NCBI RefSeq assembly: GCF_008831075.1
Contig: NZ_WBJX01000001.1
Span: 540,647 to 604,646, forward strand
DNA from: Pseudoclavibacter terrae
GTDB lineage: Bacteria > Actinomycetota > Actinomycetes > Actinomycetales > Microbacteriaceae
Direction of reading: 5' to 3'
DNA: 64,000 nt
The notes below the pieces were generated by a model. It had not been told where the DNA came from and did no database searches. It saw nothing but the letters and a program-made list of their open reading frames with translations. The position numbers and the translations under genes were made by a program. This document shows, piece after piece, positions 17,904 through 26,966 of the stretch (positions are counted from its first letter, which is position 1; the number at the start of each line of letters is the position of its first letter).

Positions 17904-17950
17904 GTGCGTCCTTTCGTTTCTGGTTTGGGGAATGGAAGTCGTGGGGCGGG

Positions 17951-18925
17951 TCAGCCCGTGGTGGTGATGGGGGCCCTGGTCGGCATCGAGTGCGTGGCAA
18001 CCGCTTCGCCGGCATCCGCTGCCTCATGCTGCTGGGTGCGCTTCGAGCGGAGGAACGACGGCACGCGTCGCTTCTGCCCGGCGAAGGCGGCCGTCACGCG
18101 GTCGAGGAACATCGCGAGGATCACGACCGCGATGCCTGCCTCGAAGCCGAGCGCGACGTCGATGCGGTTGAGGCTCTGCACGACCTGCGCGCCGAGACCG
18201 CCCGCGCCGACCATGCCGGCGATGACGACCATCGAGAGCGCGAGCATGATGATCTGGTTGACGCCCGCCATGATGGATGGCATCGCGAGGGGCAGCTGGA
18301 TCTGGCGCAGGATGCGGCCGGGGGTCGCGCCGAACGCGCGCCCTGCCTCGACCACTTCCTTGTCGACCCCGCGGATGCCCAGCTCCGTCATGCGCACTCC
18401 AGGTGCCATGGCGAAGATGATCGTCGCGACGATGCCGGGCACGACGCCGACGCGGAACAGGATGAGCGCGGGGATCAGGTATACGAACGCTGGCATGGTC
18501 TGCATGAAGTCGAGGACCGGCTTGATGGCGTTCGAGGCCGCGTCGGACTTCGCGGCCCAGATGCCCAGCGGGATGCTGAAGAGGATGGCGAGCAGGCTCG
18601 CGACCAGCACGAGCGCGAGCGTCGTCATGGCGTTCTCCCACTGGTCGACGCCCACGATGATGAGGAAGCCGATGAGGCTTCCCAGTGCGAGCTTCCAGCC
18701 TTTCGCGAAGAATGCGACCGCCGCGACGACGATGAGGATCGCCCAGAACGGTGGCGTCTCGAGGGCCCAGTAGACGCCCTCGTACATGCCCTGGAAGATG
18801 GTGCGGATCACGGCGAAGAAGCCGTCGAGGGCAGTGGTCAGCCAGTCGACGACCGCCTCTGCACCGTCACCGAGGGGCAGTCGGAACGTGGCGGGCAGGG
18901 TCGTGAGCGCGGTGGCGGCGATCAT
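17951..18925 (-). CDS. proW: Glycine betaine/quaternary amine ABC transporter permease
   Basis: A 324-residue integral membrane subunit (binding-protein-dependent permease, ProW/OpuAB type). It has about six or seven hydrophobic helices; the cytoplasmic EAA loop that contacts the ATPase is visible as EAGRAFGATPGRILRQIQLPLA, with the invariant G. N-terminal residues 1-60 carry an amphipathic extension common in this family. It forms the channel through which the osmolyte passes. The ATG overlaps the stop of the ATPase gene (18922-18925). The last 40 residues are polar and rich in Ala, without known function. Confidence 0.9.
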   Translation of the reverse strand: MIAATALTTLPATFRLPLGDGAEAVVDWLTTALDGFFAVIRTIFQGMYEGVYWALETPPFWAILIVVAAVAFFAKGWKLALGSLIGFLIIVGVDQWENAMTTLALVLVASLLAILFSIPLGIWAAKSDAASNAIKPVLDFMQTMPAFVYLIPALILFRVGVVPGIVATIIFAMAPGVRMTELGIRGVDKEVVEAGRAFGATPGRILRQIQLPLAMPSIMAGVNQIIMLALSMVVIAGMVGAGGLGAQVVQSLNRIDVALGFEAGIAVVILAMFLDRVTAAFAGQKRRVPSFLRSKRTQQHEAADAGEAVATHSMPTRAPITTTG

Positions 18926-20190
18926 GCGTGGCTCCCTTCGAGGGTCTCTGCGATATCCGCCGGGCTGACGCTCGTGACGGGGTCGATGATCGGGAGCAGG
19001 CCCGTCGTGCTGGGGACGTTCGCGAGGGAGGCGAGGATCGTGACGCGGGGAACGACGCCCAGGAGTCGCTGGTTCTCGTCGACGACCGCGATCGGCAGCG
19101 TCGAGTCGACCGACAGCTCGAACAGGTCAGAGAGCGGCGTCTCGGGGGAGACCATCGCGATGTCGCGTTTGATGGCGCTCGCGAGGTCGGGCTGGCCGTC
19201 CTTCACGAGGCGCATGACGTGGCGGTCGATGACGGCGCCTTCGAGCTTGCGGCCGGTGGACGTGATGAACGCCCCGCCGGTCTGCGTGTCGCGCATGACG
19301 CGCAGCGCCCCTCGGGGGCCTGCGCTCTGCGGGACGACGGCGCGGGCGGGCTCCATGACGCTGCCAGCGGTGAGCACACGCGCCCGGTCCACATCCTGCA
19401 CGAACTGCGCGACGTAGTCGTTTGCCGGGTCCGTGAGGATCTCCTCCGGCGTCCCGATCTGCACGATCGCGCCATCGCGCATCACGGCGATCCGGTCGCC
19501 GAGGAACATCGCCTCGTTGAGGTCGTGCGTGATGAAGATGATGGTCTTGCCGAGCTCGGCCTGCAGCTCGACGAGCTCTTCCTGCATCTCGCGGCGGATG
19601 AGCGGGTCGAGTGCGCTGAACGCCTCGTCCATGAGCAGGATGTCGGTCTCGGCCGTGAGTGCGCGGGCGATGCCGACGCGCTGCTGCATGCCTCCGGACA
19701 GCTCCGACGGCAGCGAGTCGGCCCACTGGCCGAGGCTGACGCGGTCGAGGACCTTGCGGGCACGCTCGAGGCGCTCGGCGCGCGGGACGCCCTGCACCTC
19801 GAGGCCGAAGGCGGCGTTCTCGAGCACGGTGCGGTGCGGGAAGAGCGCGAAGTGCTGGAACACCATGGAGACGTGGTTCTGTCGCACGCTGCGCACCTCG
19901 GCGGCGTCGGCCGTCGCGAGGTCGGTGCCGTGGATGACGATGCTGCCGGCGGTTGGCTCGAGCAGGCCGTTGAGCGTGCGGATGAGGGTGGACTTGCCCG
20001 AGCCGGAGAGGCCCATGACGACGAAGATCTCGCCCTGCTTGACGTCGAAGGTGGCGTCGATGACTGCCGCGGTGACCCCGGGGCCGAGTTCGGATCTCGG
20101 CGTTCCGGAGCTCAGTCGCTTCGCGGCTTCCTTGGGCTTGCGCCCGAAGACCTTCGTGAGGCCCTTCACAGACACAGCTGTGTCGTTCAC
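18922..20190 (-). CDS. proV: Glycine betaine/quaternary amine ABC transporter ATPase with CBS domains
   Basis: A 422-residue ATP-binding subunit. Residues about 1-280 are the ABC domain: Walker A GLSGSGKST, Q-loop QHFALFPHRTV, signature LSGGMQQRVGIARAL, Walker B LLMDEAFSALDP and the H-loop FITHDLNEA. The rest contains two CBS-like segments, which in OpuA sense ionic strength and gate transport. Start chosen: GTG at 20190 (VNDTAVSVKGL), preceded by GGGAG at 7-8 bases; the open frame upstream is not protein-like. It is the first gene of the operon, coupled by a 4-bp overlap to the permease. Osmotic control is expected from the CBS domains rather than from any operator seen. Confidence 0.9.
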   Translation of the reverse strand: MNDTAVSVKGLTKVFGRKPKEAAKRLSSGTPRSELGPGVTAAVIDATFDVKQGEIFVVMGLSGSGKSTLIRTLNGLLEPTAGSIVIHGTDLATADAAEVRSVRQNHVSMVFQHFALFPHRTVLENAAFGLEVQGVPRAERLERARKVLDRVSLGQWADSLPSELSGGMQQRVGIARALTAETDILLMDEAFSALDPLIRREMQEELVELQAELGKTIIFITHDLNEAMFLGDRIAVMRDGAIVQIGTPEEILTDPANDYVAQFVQDVDRARVLTAGSVMEPARAVVPQSAGPRGALRVMRDTQTGGAFITSTGRKLEGAVIDRHVMRLVKDGQPDLASAIKRDIAMVSPETPLSDLFELSVDSTLPIAVVDENQRLLGVVPRVTILASLANVPSTTGLLPIIDPVTSVSPADIAETLEGSHA

Positions 20191-20651
20191 GCGTTCTCCC
20201 TGCGGTAGATGGATCGGACGCGAAAGAACGCAGCGGTACGCGACACGGCCTCGGATGAGGAGACGGTCGCGGGGGCGGCGGGTACCGGGCGAGGACTGCA
20301 CCAGAATGACGTTTGGGCGCGGTCATCGCCCCGGGCGCGCGCTGCCGATCGAGATTGCCTCACAGAGGCAGCGGATAAAGCGCACCGGGTTGGTCTTTCG
20401 CGGGGAATCGCGGCGCCGAACCGGTGTGGCGGCGATTGCTCCGGGAGTCAACGCTAGCAAGGTGCCTTCCCCGGGCATCGCCTGAGAGGGTTGATTTTCC
20501 GCCAAACTCGGCCCGTTTGCCAGGTCTCGACCCAGCGTCTGCCCCATGCCTGCGCGGATCGGAGCGCAAGGCGTGATAGTTACCGGAGCGTTACATCACA
20601 CGCGACAAAAGCGCCGAACATCCGTCCAACTTGGCCTGAGAAGATGAGCGA
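20191..20651. other. Gene-free divergent region, 461 bases
   Basis: It separates the osmolyte importer (minus) from the CPBP-like gene (plus) and must carry both promoters, but I see no convincing -35/-10 pair, no palindromic operator and no RNA structure. Short open frames in it are not protein-like. The only repeat noticed is GTTAC twice, 10 bases apart, near 20580-20592. Confidence 0.5.
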
Positions 20652-21494
20652 ATGAGCGAACGAGCGCAGAACCCGCCCGTCACCAGCACCCCGAAACGGG
20701 CATCCGAGGGAGTCAAGCTCCTGCACCTGTTCGCCGCACTTCTGGTCGTGTGCAGCGCGACCGTGCTCTTCGCCTTCGAGAACAACCTCGGCTACCTGCC
20801 GCTCGCCGCCGGAATCGCCCTCGGGTTCCTCGCGGACCGAGGGCTCGGCCGCGACCTGCTGCTCGTCGGAATCGGCATGGGCATCATCAGCCTCCACTCG
20901 ATGAAAGCCGACATCTCGTGGGGCAACATCGTCGTGATGGGCACGGTGCTGTCGCTTGCCGTCGCCGTGCCCTACGCCATCTCGAGGTGGGTCTACAAAG
21001 ACCACGCTGTTCGCTTCCCGCTGCGCCGCGGCACCCCATGGTCGAGGCTCGAGAAGCTCTGGCTCGGCCTCGTCCTCGTTCTCGGCTGGCTCATCCTGCC
21101 GTTCTACTTCATCACCTCCGGCGTCTACCAGAACTGGCCGGCCGTCACGACCGCGTCCGAGATCGGGCGCCTCTTCGTCGGGGTGGGCTTCGTCGGCATC
21201 TGGGACGAGCTGTTCTTCATCTGCACGGTCTTCACGCTCCTCCTCCGCCACTTCCCGTTCTGGGTCGCCAACGCGCTGCAGTCGATCGTCTTCGTCTCCT
21301 TCCTCTGGGAGCTCGGCTACCAGTCGTGGGGGCCGCTGCTCACCCTGCCGTTCGCGCTCATCCAAGGGTGGATCTTCACGAAGACCAAGTCGCTGACGTA
21401 CGTCATCTGCGTGCACCTGCTCTTCGACCTCGTCGTCTTCCTCGTCATCGTCCACGCCCACCACCCCGCCTGGTTGCCGATCTTCCTCTACTAG
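20652..21494 (+). CDS. CPBP-like intramembrane protease family protein (variant motifs)
   Basis: A 280-residue protein with a polar N-terminus of about 20 residues and seven or eight hydrophobic helices. In the second half, WDELFFICTVFTLLLRHFP resembles the EExxxR helix of CPBP (CAAX protease and bacteriocin-processing) proteins but has DE instead of EE and the Arg further on; a later helix HLLFDLVVFL supplies the family's His, and FVSFLWELGY the FxxxH-like helix without its His. The active site therefore looks altered. Some CPBP proteins are proteases and others act in abortive infection or bacteriocin immunity; no partner gene is adjacent. It is monocistronic with its own short leader. The family call is moderate, the function unknown. 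Confidence 0.65.
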   Translation: MSERAQNPPVTSTPKRASEGVKLLHLFAALLVVCSATVLFAFENNLGYLPLAAGIALGFLADRGLGRDLLLVGIGMGIISLHSMKADISWGNIVVMGTVLSLAVAVPYAISRWVYKDHAVRFPLRRGTPWSRLEKLWLGLVLVLGWLILPFYFITSGVYQNWPAVTTASEIGRLFVGVGFVGIWDELFFICTVFTLLLRHFPFWVANALQSIVFVSFLWELGYQSWGPLLTLPFALIQGWIFTKTKSLTYVICVHLLFDLVVFLVIVHAHHPAWLPIFLY

Positions 21495-21703
21495 CCCCCC
21501 CGTCGCATCCCCGCCCGTCCCCCCCCTCACCTCCCCGCCGCCCCTCCGTCGCTGCCAGTCAGATGGCCCTTATCGGGGTGTCAGAGAGGCTCATTGGCTG
21601 GCACCGTTCGGCGACTGGATGCGCGAAAGGGCACTTTGCCTGGCAGAGATCGATCGACCCAGGGACTACAGAGAGAGGCCTGCGCCACTCGGGGGTCAGG
21701 AAC

Positions 21704-21729
21704 CCTGTGGATACGGACTTGTCCACAGG
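21704..21729. promoter_or_regulatory. Inverted pair of DnaA-box-like sequences
   Basis: CCTGTGGATA and its inverse partner TTGTCCACAGG form perfect 8-base arms (21704-21711 and 21722-21729). TTGTCCACA is the preferred DnaA box of actinobacteria, and the left arm read on the minus strand gives GTATCCACA. It lies 50 bases before the disrupted DUF559 gene. A single pair is not an origin. Confidence 0.4.
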
Positions 21730-21778
21730 TGCCGGTCACACCTCGAGTGGCAAGCAGCAGCGAACTTAGCGTCGCGGC

Positions 21779-22716
21779 ATGCGCACTCCTCGACCCCTGC
21801 CGGAGAACCTCACGACGAGCGAGGGATTCTCGACCGCACAAGCCGTCGACAACGGAGTCACGAGGAAGCGGATGAGGGCGCGCGACCTCACGGCGTCGCA
21901 TCACGGCATCCGAGTGTCTGCTCGGGATCTCAGCCCGTATGACCTCGATGAGAGCTTCGCACGGGCGGGGCTCCTCGACGGGCAGGCGCTCGCATGCGCG
22001 TCGGGTGCACGGTGGTGGGGTCTCCCGCTGCCAAGGGCGTTGGAGGATGAGATGGTGACACACGTCGCGGTCGCGCAGCCGGCGCACCCGCCGACTGGCA
22101 AGCGGATACGCGGGTATCGTCTCGACGCGAGGCGCTTCGAGACGTTCGAGCACAGAGGAGTGCTGACCCTCTCGCCAGCGACCCTGCTCGCGCAGCTCGC
22201 AGCGCGGCTCGATCTGACGAGGACGGTGGTGTTCGCGGATGCGCTGCGCACGTCGTTCGACTGCTCTCCGAGTCGAAGCCCCCTCGTCCGGCTTCACCCC
22301 CTCGAAGAGCTTCACGCAGTTGCGCAGCGCTGGAAGGGGCGGCCTGGGGCCGCGAATCTCCGAGCAGCGCTCGAGCTCTCGCGGGAGGGGTCGGAATCCC
22401 CAAGGAGACCGAGCTCCGGCTGCTGATCATGGGCGCGGGGTTCCCCGAGCCGGTCATCCAGTACAAGCTGGATGTGCCCGGATACGGGAACGCGCGCATC
22501 GACCTCGCGTATATCGGGGAGAAGATCGCCATCGAGTACGAGGGCGAGGGTCATTTCTTCGACGCCGCTGCCGCTCGCCGGGCCCTGGAGCGAACCGAGG
22601 CGCTGCAGCGGGCCGGCTGGCGTGTGATCCGGGTGACGGATGCCGACCTCCGTCGGCCTTGGAATCTGTTCGAGAGCATCCGCCGCGCCCTCGCCGAGTG
22701 CGGGGCCCTGCAGTGA
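21779..22716 (+). pseudogene. DUF559/AbiEi-like protein gene, broken by a frameshift
   Basis: Two frames cover one protein: 21779-22426 encodes the N-terminal 200 or so residues (RARDLTASHHGIRV, ARWWGLPLP, LSPATLLAQLA), and a second frame from about 22389 to 22716 encodes the DUF559/Vsr-like nuclease-fold end (VPGYGNARIDLAY, IAIEYEGEGHF, RAGWRVIRVTDADL). The shift falls at the G-rich run GGGAGGGG near 22382-22390; restoring one base would join ELSREG to VGIPKETELRLLIMGAG. The intact paralogue at 34858-35937 aligns throughout, including the residues around this junction (LRDGVESPWETVTRLVL). So this is either a recent pseudogene or a sequencing error in a homopolymer. Function of such proteins is unproven; some act as antitoxin or nuclease-like components. 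Confidence 0.8.
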
Positions 22717-22743
22717 ACGCCGAAGGTCTGGAGCTCACGCGGA

Positions 22744-22783
22744 AACGGCGACGCCGCCTGCAGGTGCAGACGGCGTCGCCGTT
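22744..22783. terminator. Terminator hairpin between convergent units
   Basis: Perfect 13-base arms AACGGCGACGCCG and its inverse, 14-base loop, located between the broken DUF559 gene (plus) and the GH65 gene (minus). No U tract. Confidence 0.75.
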
Positions 22784-22801
22784 CGTGAAGGTGGGGAGTC
22801 G

Positions 22802-25303
22802 CTAGTCGAGGCCCGGGTCGAGGACCGCGTGGTCGACCGAGATCGTGGGAATGGATGCCGTGATGACGGAGCCGTCTTCGCGGATGGAGCCCTCGATGTC
22901 GCTGAGCGTCGGGTACCCCTCGAGCTCCCGGACGGCGCCGAGCTTGACGGTGGTCGGCTCGCCTGGGGCGATCGCGACGCGGCGTCCGCGCACGAACACC
23001 TCGGCGCCCGAACCGGTCTCGGCGGTGAACGTCATCAACTCCTGCTCCAGGTCGACGCGGATGCGCGACCCGCGCAGCGTGAGGTGGAACTCGAGACGCG
23101 GCCAGTCCGCTGGGAGGCGGGGATCGAAGGTGATCTTCCCGCCGTGGTCGCGCATCCCGCCGAAGCCGTAGACGAGCGCGCTCCAGATGCCGCCCGTGGA
23201 GGCGATGTGGATGCCGTCGCTCGTGTTGTGGTGCAGGTTCGCGATGTCGACGAACAGGGCCGTGGAGAAGTAGTGCTCCGCGAGATCCGCGTAGCCGACC
23301 TCCGCCGCGATGATCGACTGCACGACCGCGGAGAGCGACGAGTCGCCCGTCGTGAGCGCGTCGTAGTACTCGAAGTCCTTGCGCTTCTGCTCCGGCGTGA
23401 ACTCGTTGCCCTGCAGGAGCAGCGCGAGTACGACGTCGGCCTGCTTGAGCACCTGGAACCGGTAGATGACGAGCGGGTGGAAGTGCAGCAGCAGCGGGCG
23501 CTGCGACGGCGGCGTGTTCTCGAGGTCCCACAGCTCCTTCTCGAGGAACTGCGCGTCCTGAGGGTGGATGCCGAGCTTCTCGTCGAATGGCAGGTACATG
23601 GCCTCGGCGGCGGCGGCCCACTCGACCAGCTCTTCCTCGGCGAGGTGGAGGCGCATCGTGAGGCGTTCGAAGGAGGCCGGGTCGGTCTCGCGGAGGCGCT
23701 CGCACGCGGTGTAAGCCGCACGCAGGTTCGCCTTGGCCATGACGTTCGTGTACAGGTTGTCGTTGACGACGGTCGTGTACTCGTCGGGTCCGGTGACGCC
23801 GTGGATGTGGAAGTGGTCGTCTCCGCCGGTGCGCCAGAAGCCCAGGTCAGCCCAGAGGCGGGCTGTCTCGACGAGGATGTCGATGGCGCCCTGAGCGAGG
23901 AGCTCGTCGTCGCCCGTGGCTGAGACGTACTGCATGAGGGCATGCGAGATGTCCGCGTCGATGTGGTACTGGGCGGTGCCGGCTGCGTAGTAGGCGGACG
24001 ACTCGAGGCCGTTGATGGTGCGCCACGGGAAGAGCGCGCCCTTCTGGTTCATCTCGTGCGCCCGCTGGCGTGCCGCGTCGAGCATCTGGTGCCGGAAGCG
24101 GAGTGCGTTGCGTGCCACGTTCGGGGCCGTGTAGCTGAGGAACGGGAGGACGTACACCTCGGTGTCCCAGAAGTAGTGGCCGCCGTATCCGGAGCCGGAG
24201 ACGCCCTTCGCGGCGATGCCGCCGCCGTCGGTGCGGGCCGTGGCCTGGGCGAGCTGGAAGAGGTTCCAGCGCGTCGCCTGCTGGTACACGGGGTGGCCGT
24301 GGATGACGATGTCGCTGCGGTCCCAGAAATCGTCGAGCCACTCGCGCTGCCACGTGTACACGTCGTCGACGGGGATCTCGCGCATGCGGTCGAGGGTGCG
24401 GTCGGCGCGGTCGGCGAGCTCGCGCGTGGGCACGCTCTTCGACGTGTGGTACGCGACGTGCTTGATGATGCGCACTGGCATGCCCGGTTCGGCGCGCACG
24501 CGGAAGGCGGTCTCGGCGAAGTCGGCGTCGACGCGGGTCGTCGCATCCCACTCGTTGTCGGTGATGATGTCGTGGTCTGCCGCGACTGCGATGGTCATGC
24601 CCGAGTGCGTGGTGCGGTAGGCGAGCATCGAGCGGAGGCCCTCCTCGCGTGCGATGCGGGACTGGAGGACGCGGTCGGTGAACGATTCCGCCTTGCGCGG
24701 GTCGAACGCGACCTCGGTCTCCTTCTTGCCGCGCTGGAACTCGTCGCCGCCGTCCTGGCGGTTGATGATCTGGCTCGACAGCAGGATGGATGCGCCGCGG
24801 TCGACCATCTCGACCTCGTAGTCGAGGAGCATGTAGTGGCGGTCGGTGAACGACACGAGGCGGTGCGAGCGGATGCGCACGTGCTTGCCCGACGGCGTGC
24901 GCCAGTCGAGCTCGCGGGTCAGGACGCCGTCCTTGAACGAGAGCACGCGCGAGTAGGAGAGCAGGTCTGCTTCGCTGATGACGAGCGGCTCGTCGTCGAC
25001 GAAGAGGCGGATGATCTTCGCGTCTGGGACGTTGACGATCGTCTGCCCGACCTGGGCGAAGCCGAACGCGTCCTCGGCGTGGCGGATGGGCCACGTCTCG
25101 TGGAATCCGTTGATGAAGGTTCCGTACATGTAGCCGTCGCGGCTCTCTTCGAGGTTGCCTCGGAGGCCGAGGTAGCCGTTCCCGGTGGCGAAGAGCGTCT
25201 CGACGAGACCCTGCGAGTTGGCGTCGAATTCGTGCTCGACGAGTGCCCACTCGTCGAGCGGGAACCGGTGCCGGTCCAGCGGGTCTTCCGTGGAGAGGTT
25301 CAT
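22802..25303 (-). CDS. GH65 disaccharide phosphorylase (kojibiose/maltose/trehalose type)
   Basis: An 833-residue inverting phosphorylase of glycoside hydrolase family 65. The N-terminal super-sandwich domain starts WALVEHEFD and includes GNGYLGLRGN; the (alpha/alpha)6 barrel has the conserved GSGYGGHYFWDTE segment near the phosphate site (about 370-382) and the general acid Glu508 in GVTGPDEYTT; the C-terminal sheet domain closes the protein. It splits an alpha-linked glucose disaccharide with phosphate to give beta-glucose 1-phosphate and glucose. Which disaccharide cannot be told by eye. The ATG overlaps the stop of the beta-phosphoglucomutase gene (25300-25303), and AAGGAAGG inside that gene is its ribosome site. 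The partner enzyme turns the product into glucose 6-phosphate, so the pair is a complete cytoplasmic route. Confidence 0.92.
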   Translation of the reverse strand: MNLSTEDPLDRHRFPLDEWALVEHEFDANSQGLVETLFATGNGYLGLRGNLEESRDGYMYGTFINGFHETWPIRHAEDAFGFAQVGQTIVNVPDAKIIRLFVDDEPLVISEADLLSYSRVLSFKDGVLTRELDWRTPSGKHVRIRSHRLVSFTDRHYMLLDYEVEMVDRGASILLSSQIINRQDGGDEFQRGKKETEVAFDPRKAESFTDRVLQSRIAREEGLRSMLAYRTTHSGMTIAVAADHDIITDNEWDATTRVDADFAETAFRVRAEPGMPVRIIKHVAYHTSKSVPTRELADRADRTLDRMREIPVDDVYTWQREWLDDFWDRSDIVIHGHPVYQQATRWNLFQLAQATARTDGGGIAAKGVSGSGYGGHYFWDTEVYVLPFLSYTAPNVARNALRFRHQMLDAARQRAHEMNQKGALFPWRTINGLESSAYYAAGTAQYHIDADISHALMQYVSATGDDELLAQGAIDILVETARLWADLGFWRTGGDDHFHIHGVTGPDEYTTVVNDNLYTNVMAKANLRAAYTACERLRETDPASFERLTMRLHLAEEELVEWAAAAEAMYLPFDEKLGIHPQDAQFLEKELWDLENTPPSQRPLLLHFHPLVIYRFQVLKQADVVLALLLQGNEFTPEQKRKDFEYYDALTTGDSSLSAVVQSIIAAEVGYADLAEHYFSTALFVDIANLHHNTSDGIHIASTGGIWSALVYGFGGMRDHGGKITFDPRLPADWPRLEFHLTLRGSRIRVDLEQELMTFTAETGSGAEVFVRGRRVAIAPGEPTTVKLGAVRELEGYPTLSDIEGSIREDGSVITASIPTISVDHAVLDPGLD

Positions 25304-26139
25304 GCGTTGCCTTCCTTGCTGTCAGAGGCGACAGCCTTGCTGTCTGAGGCGACAGCCTTGCTGTCTGAGGCGACAGTCGTGCTGTCTGAGTTCGTGAACA
25401 CCGGCACGAGCTCTGCGAGGTCATCGACCACGGTGTCGGCCCCGGAGGACATGAGCTCTTCGTGGCTCGCCTCGCGGGACACTCCGATGACCAGGCCGAA
25501 GTCGCCGTCGCGTCCTGCTTGCACGCCGGAGTGGGCGTCCTCGACGACGACGCACTGCGCCGCGGTGAGGCCGAGCAGCTGGGCCGCGTAGAGGTAGGTG
25601 TCCGGGGCCGGCTTGCCGGCGATGCCGTGCTGTGCGGCGACGAGGCCGTCGACGACGGTCTCGAATCGGTCGAGGAGGCCGGCCGCCGTGAGCACGGGTA
25701 CCGCGTTGCGGGAGCTGGAGACGACGGCGACGCGCAGGCCGTGCTCGACGGCGGCGTTCAGGAACTCGACGGACCCGGGGTAGGCCTTGACGCCGGTTTC
25801 GGCGAGTTCCGAGTTGAAGGTGTCGTTCTTGCGGTTGCCGAGGCCGCACACGGTCTCGAGTTCGGGCGAGTCCTCGGGGGTGCCGTCCTCGAGCGTGATG
25901 TCGCGGGAGGCGAGGAACGACCGGACGCCGTCGTAGCGGGGTTTGCCGTCGATGTATCGCAGGTAGTCGTCGTCGGTGTACGCGGGGCCGACGCCTTTGA
26001 GCGTGAGGTAGTCGGTGAAGAGCCTCGCCCATGCGCGCATGTGCACCTCGGCGGTCGGCGTGATGACGCCGTCGAGGTCGAAGAGTATGGCTTGTGAACT
26101 GGTGAGCTGTGTCACGTCTCGAAGACGAGGAGCGATCAT
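25300..26139 (-). CDS. pgmB: Beta-phosphoglucomutase (HAD family)
   Basis: A 279-residue HAD phosphomutase. Motif I is LFDLDGVITPTAEVH (Asp21, Asp23), with the cap residues DYLRYIDGKPRYDGV that are characteristic of the PgmB branch; motif II VVSSSRN, the Lys in GIAGKPAPD and motif III VVEDAHSGVQAG follow. It converts beta-glucose 1-phosphate to glucose 6-phosphate. The ATG at 26139 is preferred over a TTG nine bases upstream because AAGG stands at a proper distance. The C-terminal tail is odd: after VPVFTN it is a repeat of SDSKAVA, encoded by 21-base tandem units, which is not part of the enzyme fold. It is the first gene of the operon with GH65. Confidence 0.9.
   Translation of the reverse strand: MIAPRLRDVTQLTSSQAILFDLDGVITPTAEVHMRAWARLFTDYLTLKGVGPAYTDDDYLRYIDGKPRYDGVRSFLASRDITLEDGTPEDSPELETVCGLGNRKNDTFNSELAETGVKAYPGSVEFLNAAVEHGLRVAVVSSSRNAVPVLTAAGLLDRFETVVDGLVAAQHGIAGKPAPDTYLYAAQLLGLTAAQCVVVEDAHSGVQAGRDGDFGLVIGVSREASHEELMSSGADTVVDDLAELVPVFTNSDSTTVASDSKAVASDSKAVASDSKEGNA
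25314..25390. repeat. 21-bp tandem repeat in the pgmB tail
   Basis: Three full units (25314-25334, 25335-25355, 25356-25376) and a partial fourth, reading CCTTGCTGTCTGAGGCGACA plus G with one change in the first. The unit length keeps the frame, so copy changes would lengthen or shorten the PgmB tail by seven residues. It ends just before the ribosome site of the GH65 gene. Confidence 0.9.
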
Positions 26140-26305
26140 TGCATCCAACCTTGCATCGTTGGGTGGCGCCGTGACGCCGTTCTATGGTGCACGACAGAAT
26201 TCACCGGTGTGCTCCTCCCTCGATGCACACCGCAGATCCCCGGCGCGGTGATCAATATCGTAGGGCGTCCTGGGGGTGGGATGCGTCCATTTTCGGACGA
26301 TCCGT

Positions 26306-26956
26306 TCAGCCTGTTTCGTGGATGTGGCTGCGCTCCGCCTGACGGCTGAAGAGGGAGAGGATCTCGAGGGTCGTCGCGCCGTCGTTGGTCATGGAGTGCG
26401 GTCGGGTCGTGTCGAATTCTGCGGCTTCCCCTGCTTCGAGGATCGTGACCTCCTCGTCGAGCTGCAGGCGGAGTCGGCCTGCTAGGACGTAGCACCATTC
26501 GGTGCCTTCGTGGACGCGCAGCTGGACGGGCTTGCTGCGGTCCGCGGGCTTCTGCGGGGCGACGAGCACTTTGAAGGCCTGCATGCCGTCGGTTGCGCGC
26601 GAGAGCGCGAGGTAGACGCGGTCTCCGCGCTTGACGGGTTTCGGGTGGATGCGCGGGTCGCCGGTGGAGGGGGCGCCGACGAGGTCGTCGAGCGGCACTC
26701 GGTAGCAGCGCGCGAGTGGGAGGAGCACGTCGAGGGAAGGTCGACGTCCGCCGGATTCGAGGCGCGAGAGCGTGCTGACGCTGAGGTCGGTCTCGTCGGC
26801 GACCTCGCTGAGGGTCATGCCCCGCGCTTGTCGGATCTCGCGGAGCCGCGGTGCGACACGGCTGAGCGCTTCGGGGATGCTGGCCGTCTGCTCCGAGGCC
26901 GTGTCTGGTCCGGCCGTGTGGGCGGTGTGGTCTGACCCCTGGTGCACATCCATCAT
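26306..26956 (-). CDS. XRE-family regulator with a C-terminal cupin
   Basis: A 216-residue one-component regulator. After about 25 polar residues comes an XRE helix-turn-helix (about 30-90; MTLSEVADETDLSVSTLSRLE is the core) and then a single cupin barrel (about 125-205; GTEWCYVLAGRLRLQL and the closing RPHSMTN with the cupin His). Such proteins bind a small ligand or metal in the barrel. It is divergent from a thioredoxin-reductase-like gene, an arrangement frequent in actinobacteria, and an imperfect palindrome lies between them. Start is uncertain by one codon (two adjacent ATG). The regulated compound is unknown. Confidence 0.87.
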   Translation of the reverse strand: MMDVHQGSDHTAHTAGPDTASEQTASIPEALSRVAPRLREIRQARGMTLSEVADETDLSVSTLSRLESGGRRPSLDVLLPLARCYRVPLDDLVGAPSTGDPRIHPKPVKRGDRVYLALSRATDGMQAFKVLVAPQKPADRSKPVQLRVHEGTEWCYVLAGRLRLQLDEEVTILEAGEAAEFDTTRPHSMTNDGATTLEILSLFSRQAERSHIHETG

Positions 26957-26966
26957 GTTGCGAACC

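Noticed and set aside
20209-20457. 82-codon open frame in the gap upstream of proV
   Set aside because: Composition not protein-like, no ribosome site, covers the likely promoter region.
21704-21729. Replication origin
   Set aside because: Only two DnaA-like boxes, no dnaA or dnaN gene and no AT-rich unwinding region nearby.
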